Origin: an uncultured Erysipelotrichaceae bacterium | GTDB lineage: Bacteria > Bacillota_I > Bacilli_A > Erysipelotrichales > Erysipelotrichaceae | Assembly: GCA_902796525.1 (NCBI GenBank) | Contig: CADBPB010000214.1 | Location: 1 to 5,097 of the forward strand | DNA: 5,097 nt | Direction: 5' to 3' | Shown here: positions 1 to 5,097 of the stretch, piece by piece | Numbering within the stretch: the stretch's first letter is position 1 | Layout of the letters: each line of letters begins with the position of its first letter | Position numbers and translations under genes: made by a program | Notes under the pieces: generated by a model | Database searches by the model: none | Seen by the model: the letters and a program-made list of their open reading frames with translations, nothing else | What the model was told of the DNA's origin: nothing

Positions 1-1104
1 AGCTGCGGTACGGGAGCCTTGCATCTGGCGACCAAGCTGGCAGGGGAGAAACTCTACGGCCAGGCCCGGCCCAACGAAGGCGTTCTTTCCGGAAAGAAAG
101 TTTTTGCGACCGATATGACCTTTGATGCTTCGATCAATCCGATCGCTTACGAAGATGGCGAAGCGATCTTCCTGGATACGGAATACGATACCTGGAATAC
201 CGATCCGGAAGCTCTGAAGAAAGCGATCGAAATGTATCCCGAAGTCAAGCTCTATGTGATGGTCCATCTCTATGGAACACCTGGCAAGGCGGAAGAGATA
301 AAGAAGATCTGCGATGAGCACGGGATCATCATCATCGAGGATGCCTGCGAATCGCTGGGTGCCAAATATATGCTGAATGGCGAATGGGTCGAAACGGGTA
401 CTCTGGGTGCGTACAACTGCATCTCGTTCAATGGAAACAAGATCATTACGGGATCCAGCGGAGGCATGTTTCTGACGGATTCCAAGGAAGATGCGGATAA
501 GGTCCGCAAATGGAGCACCCAGTCCAGGGAAGCCGCTCCCTGGTACCAGCATGAAGAGGTAGGCTACAACTACCGCATGTCCAATATCATCGCGGGCGTA
601 TTAAGAGGTCAGATCCCTTATCTGGAGGAACATATCGCTTTGAAGAAGGCGATCTATGAACGATATAAAGAAGGTTTCAAAGGTTTGCCGGTGCAGATGA
701 ATCCCTACGATGCGGAAAAATCGGAGCCGAACTTTTGGCTCAGCTGCATGATCATCAACGAAGATGCAATGTGTCCGCAGACCAGAGACGACCAGAAAGC
801 GCTGTATGTCCATGAGAAAGGCAAGTCCTGTCCGAGTGAGATCCTGGAGACTCTGGCAAGCTGCAATATCGAAGGCCGTCCAATCTGGAAACCGATGCAT
901 CTGCAGCCGATCTATCGCAGTAATGCGTTCGTGACAGCAAGAGGCAACGGCCGCGGCCAGAGTAACGCCTATATCGATAAGGGCAGAAAACTGGATGTAG
1001 GATCGGATATCTTCTCAAGAGGTCTGTGTCTTCCTTCCGATATCAAGATGACTGCCGAAGAGCAGGATACAGTAATAAGCATCATCAGAGACTGCTTTAA
1101 ATAA
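1..1104 (+). CDS. DegT/DnrJ/EryC1/StrS-family PLP-dependent aminotransferase (5' end cut by window)
   Basis: The frame is open from base 1 to the TAA at 1102-1104, giving 367 residues. Family members are usually about 375-400 residues, so roughly the first 20-30 are missing; the TTG at 19 is an internal Leu codon, not the start. The window opens on the phosphate-binding loop SCGTGALHL (residues 1-9). Next come the family's IIIIEDACESLGA stretch, with the PLP-nitrogen-binding Asp at residue 114 (codon 340), and FNGNKIITGSSGG, with the Schiff-base Lys at residue 147 (codon 439). The C-terminal half carries YNYRMSNI, GRPIWKPMH and RGLCLPS, normal for the family. Known members transfer an amino group, usually from glutamate, to a keto-sugar nucleotide in the cytosol for glycan or capsule synthesis. 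The exact sugar cannot be read from the sequence, although the C-terminal half resembles what I recall of aminotransferases in Firmicutes exopolysaccharide loci. Isoleucine is mostly ATC here, unlike the next gene. Family call is firm; substrate is open. Confidence 0.93.
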   Translation, partial: SCGTGALHLATKLAGEKLYGQARPNEGVLSGKKVFATDMTFDASINPIAYEDGEAIFLDTEYDTWNTDPEALKKAIEMYPEVKLYVMVHLYGTPGKAEEIKKICDEHGIIIIEDACESLGAKYMLNGEWVETGTLGAYNCISFNGNKIITGSSGGMFLTDSKEDADKVRKWSTQSREAAPWYQHEEVGYNYRMSNIIAGVLRGQIPYLEEHIALKKAIYERYKEGFKGLPVQMNPYDAEKSEPNFWLSCMIINEDAMCPQTRDDQKALYVHEKGKSCPSEILETLASCNIEGRPIWKPMHLQPIYRSNAFVTARGNGRGQSNAYIDKGRKLDVGSDIFSRGLCLPSDIKMTAEEQDTVISIIRDCFK

Positions 1105-1136
1105 CTGATCGGTAAAACGAAGACGAGAATAAACGT
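1105..1136 (+). other. short intergenic gap without terminator or clear promoter
   Basis: These 32 bases separate the aminotransferase stop from the ATG of the dehydrogenase. I see no inverted repeat followed by a T-run and no convincing -35/-10 pair, so read-through from the aminotransferase gene is likely. Only a weak purine-rich ribosome site (GAGA, 1125-1128) lies 8 bases before the ATG. That suggests modest initiation compared with the two downstream genes. Confidence 0.55.
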
Positions 1137-2444
1137 ATGTTAGAGATCAATGTAGTTACAGTCATCGGTGCGACCGGCACGATGGGCGCAAATGTTGCGG
1201 GCATATTTTCTTCTTTCGGTAATGCGAAAGTTTATTGTGTTGGCAGGGATATCGAAAAGGTGAAAAAAACGATTCCAAGAATAGTGAAATCCGTCAGAGC
1301 CGATGCGATAAGAAACAATCTTGTTCCTGCAGACTTCTCTATGCTGGAGAAATGCGTCGCTGATTCGGATCTGATTTTTGAAAGCGTCAAAGAAGATATT
1401 GCGGTAAAAAAAGAAATTGCTGAAAGAGTAAGCAAGGCGATGAGACCGGATGCCATTTCGGCTACGGGATCTTCAGGTCTTTCCATTACGGAAATAAGCC
1501 GGAACTATCCGGAAGATCTCTGTTCGCGCTTTTTTGGAATTCATATGTTCAATCCCCCGTATACGCTTTCGTTATGCGAATTGACATCGACAGAACATAG
1601 CGATCTGTTTTTGAAGAGCGAACTAAAAGAATATCTGAGCAGCAGATTGCTTCGGACAGTTGTAGAGGTTAAGGACTCCCCGGCTTTTCTGGGTAATCGT
1701 ATCGGTTTCCAGTTCATCAACGAGGCTTTGCAATGCGCCGAGAAATACAAGGACAACGGAGGGATCGACTATATCGATGCTATTCTCGGCCCCTTTACCG
1801 GACGCAGCATGGCACCGCTGGTCACATCTGACTTTGTCGGTCTCGATGTACACCGCGCCATCGTAGATAACATCTATGAAAATACCGATGATTACGCTCA
1901 TGAAACATTTGTTTTTCCATCCTTTGCACGGAAACTGGTCGAAGAAGGGAAATTCGGCAGAAAAAGCAATGGCGGCTTATATCGGATGATCAGACAGGAC
2001 GATGGGTCGATACAGCAGACCGTATATGATATTAATACAGAAACATATAGAAACTTGATTTCATACGCCTTTCCTTTTGTCGATAATATGAAGGGCATGC
2101 TGAAAAACGGCAATTATGTCAGAGCATATGAACAGCTTGTGAATAATCATTCACAGGAAGCCGAGATATGTCTGTCTTTGCTGCTGAAGTATATTCTATA
2201 CAGCCTATATGCGACAAGAGAAGTCGGATATTCTATCGAATCTGCCGATAAAGTCATGGCGGCAGGCTTCAACTGGTGTCCGCCTCTGGCGATGTATCGT
2301 CTGCTTTCTTTGGTCTGCGATGTCCCTGCGCTTATGAAGGAGCGGCTCCCCGATATCTGCGATAAGATAAACGTTGATGACTATCTGGCAGATATCAGAG
2401 ATTCGGAGTATGATTACAGGCCGTTTTTAAAGTCAGTGAGGTAA
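1137..2444 (+). CDS. 3-hydroxyacyl-CoA dehydrogenase family protein, two-part C-terminal region
   Basis: This 435-residue cytosolic protein should interconvert a 3-hydroxyacyl-CoA and a 3-ketoacyl-CoA with NAD(P). The ATG at 1137 puts the Rossmann strand at residues 5-17, the right distance from the N-terminus. The dinucleotide motif reads GATGTMG (11-17), one residue longer than the usual GAGTMG. Family catalytic positions are visible: Ser112 or Ser113 in TGSSGLS (also one residue longer than the usual NTSSLS), His136 in HMFNPP, Glu148 twelve residues later as in the human enzyme, and Asn187 in LGNRIG. The NAD-binding domain covers about 1-180 and the first C-terminal helical domain about 182-285, ending in GRKSNGGLY. 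Residues about 310-435 look like a second, degenerate copy of the helical domain (SADKVMAAGFNW, about 369-380), as in longer family members. There is no enoyl-CoA hydratase domain. The thiolase starts 4 bases downstream, so the two probably act on successive steps. Ile codons are mixed ATT/ATA/ATC. Family call is strong; chain length and direction are unknown. Confidence 0.9.
   Translation: MLEINVVTVIGATGTMGANVAGIFSSFGNAKVYCVGRDIEKVKKTIPRIVKSVRADAIRNNLVPADFSMLEKCVADSDLIFESVKEDIAVKKEIAERVSKAMRPDAISATGSSGLSITEISRNYPEDLCSRFFGIHMFNPPYTLSLCELTSTEHSDLFLKSELKEYLSSRLLRTVVEVKDSPAFLGNRIGFQFINEALQCAEKYKDNGGIDYIDAILGPFTGRSMAPLVTSDFVGLDVHRAIVDNIYENTDDYAHETFVFPSFARKLVEEGKFGRKSNGGLYRMIRQDDGSIQQTVYDINTETYRNLISYAFPFVDNMKGMLKNGNYVRAYEQLVNNHSQEAEICLSLLLKYILYSLYATREVGYSIESADKVMAAGFNWCPPLAMYRLLSLVCDVPALMKERLPDICDKINVDDYLADIRDSEYDYRPFLKSVR
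2438..2442 (+). promoter_or_regulatory. ribosome binding site for the thiolase gene
   Basis: GAGGT sits 6 bases before the ATG at 2449 and overlaps the last codons and stop of the upstream dehydrogenase gene. It fixes the thiolase start and indicates that the two genes are translated from one message. Confidence 0.7.
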
Positions 2445-2448
2445 TTTA

Positions 2449-3702
2449 ATGAGTAAAGTATATATTCTCGGCGGAGCACAGACAGATTTCGAACGAAACT
2501 GGACGAAAGAAGGCAAAGGAATGATTGCCATTCTTAAAGAAGTGATAGAAGACGGCTTGGCGGATGTTGGACTGACTTTCGAGGATGTTAAGCAACTGAA
2601 TCTGGAAAACCGCGTTGCCTGTTTCGTCGGTAATTTCATTGCTGAAAAATACGTAGATCAGGGACATCTTGGCGGCTTCCTGACTGAAGTCGATCAGGCT
2701 TTTTATGGGGTACCCAGTGCCAGATATGAGGCAGCCTGTGCAAGTTCTTCCGTGGCGATCGATGCGGCCGCTACAAAAATCAAGGCAGGCGATTATGATG
2801 TAGCGATCGTTGTAGGCTGGGAACTGATGAAGACCGTTGATGCTAAAAGAGGAGCGGATTTTCTTGGCAGAGCTTCCTATTATGAAACGGAAGCGAAGAA
2901 TATCGATTTCCCTTTCCCGAAATTGTTTGGAAAACTTGCGGATGAAACGCTGAAAAAGTATAGAGAACTCGATGAACAGAGATATATGGATGCGCTTGCC
3001 AGGATCAGCGTGATAAATTATGAAAATGCCAAACGGAATCCGATGGCACAGACAAGAAAATGGTTTATGAATTTCGCTCAGGCAAGCAGCAGAGGAACGG
3101 AAACAAATCCATATATCGGTGGCAGACTTGCCGTATCTGATAGTTCTCAGGTAACCGATGGAGCTGCAGTGATCGTACTGTGCAGCGAGGATTTCCTAAA
3201 AAAACACGGCATCAGGAATAAGCCGATCATCAAAGGATATGGAAACAGAGTGGCTCCGATGTCATTCGAGAAAAAGATGGCTGATAACATTGGAAGCGAA
3301 TATGTGCTTCCCTGGACCCGACAGACAGTTCTGGACGCATACGAAAGAGCCAAGCTGACTGTAGATGATATCGATGTTTTTGAAACGCATGACTGTTTTA
3401 CCAGTTCGGAATATGTGGCTATCAGCGCATTCGGCCTGACGGAACCGGGTAAAGAGTATGAGGCAATAGAAAATGGTTTGATTGCCTTTGATGGGAAAAA
3501 ACCGATCAATCCTTCTGGAGGTCTTATCGGTTGCGGACATCCTGTCGGCGCTTCCGGCGCCCGCATGTTTCTGGATCTCTACAAACAGGTTACCGGTACA
3601 GCAGGAGATTATCAGGTCAAGGAGGCCAGGAACGGGATGATGCTGAACATAGGCGGAACGGCTACGACAAATTATGTATTCGTGATCGGAGAAGACAGAT
3701 GA
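2449..3702 (+). CDS. SCP2-thiolase-type acyl-CoA thiolase / acetyl-CoA acetyltransferase-like protein
   Basis: This 417-residue protein has the thiolase fold throughout and normal single-domain length, with no fused sterol-carrier domain. The N-terminus KVYILGGAQTDFER matches the first thiolase strand. Cys97 in YEAACASSSVA (codon 2737) is the nucleophile that would carry the acyl group. The second half has HDCF at 314-317 (Cys316), the fingerprint that separates SCP2-type thiolases from classical ones with NEAFA, and GGLIGCGHPVGASG with His364. The classical C-terminal CxG loop cysteine is absent; the matching region reads NIGGTATTN (400-408). In SCP2 thiolases the HDCF cysteine is thought to take over that acid/base role. 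Members either cleave 3-ketoacyl-CoA with CoA or run the Claisen condensation in reverse. The position between a 3-hydroxyacyl-CoA dehydrogenase and a double reductase fits either a build-up or a breakdown route. No acyl-CoA ligase is nearby. A related but non-thiolase condensing enzyme is a less likely alternative, given the full set of Cys/His residues. Confidence 0.9.
   Translation: MSKVYILGGAQTDFERNWTKEGKGMIAILKEVIEDGLADVGLTFEDVKQLNLENRVACFVGNFIAEKYVDQGHLGGFLTEVDQAFYGVPSARYEAACASSSVAIDAAATKIKAGDYDVAIVVGWELMKTVDAKRGADFLGRASYYETEAKNIDFPFPKLFGKLADETLKKYRELDEQRYMDALARISVINYENAKRNPMAQTRKWFMNFAQASSRGTETNPYIGGRLAVSDSSQVTDGAAVIVLCSEDFLKKHGIRNKPIIKGYGNRVAPMSFEKKMADNIGSEYVLPWTRQTVLDAYERAKLTVDDIDVFETHDCFTSSEYVAISAFGLTEPGKEYEAIENGLIAFDGKKPINPSGGLIGCGHPVGASGARMFLDLYKQVTGTAGDYQVKEARNGMMLNIGGTATTNYVFVIGEDR
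3688..3691 (+). promoter_or_regulatory. ribosome binding site for the double-SDR gene
   Basis: GGAG lies inside the thiolase gene, 7 bases before the ATG at 3699. The spacing supports this start codon, which overlaps the thiolase TGA as ATGA (3699-3702). That arrangement is typical of translational coupling and suggests the two products are made in matched amounts. Confidence 0.7.
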
Positions 3703-5097
3703 AACGATATGCTGTATTTGGAGCCGGAAACATAGGCTTCGGAGTCATTGAAGAACTTGCGAAGAACGCAGAAGTCTGTGTATTTGACATAAAGAAACCG
3801 GATTATTTATCCGAATTCATGAAGAGGAACGACAATGTTTCTTTCGGAAAAGTGGATGTGACCGATGAAACGGATCTTACGGCAGCTATGAAGGATATTG
3901 ACCAGAACAGCATCGACGGAGCTGTCCTTACTGTAGGCGTTCCTTCTGTAAAAACCGCTTTTGACGATTTCGATGCTTTCAGGTCGACTGTGGATATCAA
4001 TTTTTTCGGAAATATCGTTCCTATCCGCTGTCTGGTAAACAATGATCTTTTGAAGAATCCCGGTAAGATCTGTGTGCTGGCTTCTACTTCAGGTCATTTT
4101 GCCGGTCTGAATACGAACGCCTATGCATCGTCAAAATGGATGCTTGTAAATGCGTGCGGTTCAATAAGAACGGAACTTGCTGAGCGGGGAATAGCACTTG
4201 ATATGATTAATCCCCGGACCATCAAAAACGTCAGATCAAGCGAGTTCAAAACCGAGAATGGGATCGACATTTCAACTGTCGTTGCTACCATCACCAAAGC
4301 ACTTGAAAAAGACACAGGGAAGGATTACTTTATTCCAAGACTGTATGGTACATTCCATATTATCGAACGACTCTTTCCGTGGCTGTTTGATTTGACCCAG
4401 CATGTCAGCCCGCATTTTCTGAGAAAAGGAAAATACAGTTGGAAAACAGATAAGGCTCTGATCACAGGCGCTTCATCCGGCCTGGGAAGAGAGCTGACGA
4501 AACTATATGCTTCCAGCTGCAGCAGAATCTATGTTACAGCAAGGGATATGGATGCCCTTGAAGAGTTGAAGAACGAGTTGAAGACGGAATGCGAGATCAT
4601 TCCTATTAATGCAGATTTTTCAGAATCCGATTCCGCCGATAAAGTCGTTGCTTCCATTGATGACAAGATCGATTTGCTGATAAATAATGCCGGACATCAT
4701 GTCAGGGGTACGCTGCTTGATGTGGATCTGAATGTGATCAGAAGCACCATGCAGATAAATTTCTATACTCCGATCAGGCTGATCACGTTGCTGCCATCCG
4801 CTCATACAGTCGTAAACATTATTTCTACTACGGCCGTGTCCGGAAGAAGGAATCTTGGAGTTTATTCATCTACGAAAGCCGGTCTTTGGTCTTTCAGCAA
4901 GGCTCTGAGAAGATCGAGGGGGAACGAGATCAATGTCGTCGATGTCATTCCTGCTACATTCAGTTCAAGCTTGATGGACAAGGGTGACGGTTCTGATGAT
5001 AATAATATTGTGGCGAACAGCAGCAGATTGAGCAGTTCCAGCGACGGTCTGACATCTGAAACAGTTGCCATGATGGTCAAATCCGGAGTAGATAAAA
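3699..5097 (+). CDS. tandem short-chain dehydrogenase/reductase (SDR-SDR) fusion, 3' end cut by window
   Basis: The frame is open from the ATG at 3699 to the window edge (466 codons) with no stop. Domain 1 (about 1-235) has a nucleotide loop GAGNIGFG (8-15) in place of SDR TGxxxGxG, Asp30 at the end of strand 2, DVTD, and no NNAG (LTVGVP instead). It still keeps the tetrad Asn101, Ser129, Tyr142 and Lys146 (YASSK), with the normal 13-residue Ser-Tyr spacing. Domain 2 (from about 250) is classical: TGASSGLG (256-263), NNAG (329-332), Asn354, Ser376, Tyr389 and Lys393 (YSSTK). Both active sites therefore look intact. Asp30 favours NAD(H) in domain 1, while Arg282 after strand 2 in domain 2 is compatible with NADP(H); this is inference. 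A joining stretch of about 210-250 is rich in aromatic and basic residues and resembles the usual C-terminal tail of an SDR. I see no frameshift or stop between domains, so it is one polypeptide. Likely job: keto/hydroxy interconversion on a product of the neighbouring thiolase and dehydrogenase. Sugar or alditol substrates are also possible. Confidence 0.9.
   Translation, partial: MKRYAVFGAGNIGFGVIEELAKNAEVCVFDIKKPDYLSEFMKRNDNVSFGKVDVTDETDLTAAMKDIDQNSIDGAVLTVGVPSVKTAFDDFDAFRSTVDINFFGNIVPIRCLVNNDLLKNPGKICVLASTSGHFAGLNTNAYASSKWMLVNACGSIRTELAERGIALDMINPRTIKNVRSSEFKTENGIDISTVVATITKALEKDTGKDYFIPRLYGTFHIIERLFPWLFDLTQHVSPHFLRKGKYSWKTDKALITGASSGLGRELTKLYASSCSRIYVTARDMDALEELKNELKTECEIIPINADFSESDSADKVVASIDDKIDLLINNAGHHVRGTLLDVDLNVIRSTMQINFYTPIRLITLLPSAHTVVNIISTTAVSGRRNLGVYSSTKAGLWSFSKALRRSRGNEINVVDVIPATFSSSLMDKGDGSDDNNIVANSSRLSSSSDGLTSETVAMMVKSGVDK

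Noticed and set aside
19..21. TTG as the start codon of the aminotransferase
   Set aside because: It lies inside the conserved phosphate-binding segment SCGTGALHL. The upstream codons (bases 1-18) already match the family, so the true start is before the window.
601..900. minus-strand open frame of about 99 residues opposite the aminotransferase
   Set aside because: It is fully inside a strongly conserved gene on the other strand, shows no known motif and has no supporting start signal. The other minus-strand frames in the window fail for the same reason.
1105..1136. possible terminator or new promoter between the aminotransferase and the dehydrogenase
   Set aside because: No hairpin with a T-tract is present, and the AT-rich patch GAGAATAAA has no matching -35 box at proper spacing.
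3147..3566. 139-residue open frame on the minus strand
   Set aside because: It lies entirely antisense to the thiolase, over its conserved HDCF and GHP regions. It has no recognisable domain and no good ribosome site, so it is a shadow frame.
4320..4445. possible gene boundary between the two SDR domains
   Set aside because: The reading frame runs through without a stop, and I see no ribosome site plus ATG at the start of domain 2 that would suggest a separate gene. A fusion is the simplest reading.
4981..5060. Ser/Asp/Asn-rich stretch as a low-complexity repeat or linker to a third domain
   Set aside because: It lies where the variable substrate-binding loop of an SDR is expected, and SDR-like C-terminal sequence follows (TSETVAMMV). 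It is not a nucleotide repeat.

Overview
The window looks like the interior of a biosynthetic locus in a mid-G+C Firmicutes bacterium, most plausibly a gut-type clostridial or erysipelotrichial lineage. That placement rests only on the style of the proteins (a DegT-type aminotransferase of the kind found in Firmicutes capsule/exopolysaccharide loci), on AGGAGG-like ribosome sites and on codon use. No taxonomic marker is present. All four genes lie on the + strand, almost without gaps, and the window cuts the first gene at its 5' end and the last at its 3' end.

Layout: (1) 1-1104, the C-terminal ~367 residues of a DegT/DnrJ/EryC1/StrS-family PLP-dependent aminotransferase, probably a nucleotide-sugar aminotransferase; (2) 1137-2444, a 3-hydroxyacyl-CoA dehydrogenase-family protein with an extra C-terminal domain; (3) 2449-3702, a thiolase of the SCP2-thiolase type (HDCF motif); (4) 3699-5097, an open-ended reading frame of at least 466 codons holding two complete-looking short-chain dehydrogenase/reductase (SDR) domains in tandem. 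Gene 4 has no stop inside the window, so a search for stop-bounded frames misses it, yet it fills the last 1.4 kb.

Genes 2-4 are tightly packed (4-base gap, then a 4-base ATGA overlap) and surely form one transcription unit. A 32-base gap without a visible terminator links them to gene 1. Together they give one C-C bond-forming or -breaking acyl-CoA enzyme plus up to three NAD(P)-dependent oxidoreductase domains. No enoyl-CoA hydratase, acyl-CoA dehydrogenase or acyl-CoA ligase is seen, so this is not a complete beta-oxidation set. My working inference is a small acyl- or ketone-building module attached to an amino-sugar/polysaccharide locus, for example one that makes a 3-hydroxyacyl group to decorate the amino sugar. 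This is untested and depends on genes outside the window.

No RNA genes, insertion sequences, CRISPR repeats, terminators or convincing promoters were seen. There is no gene-free stretch longer than 32 bases.
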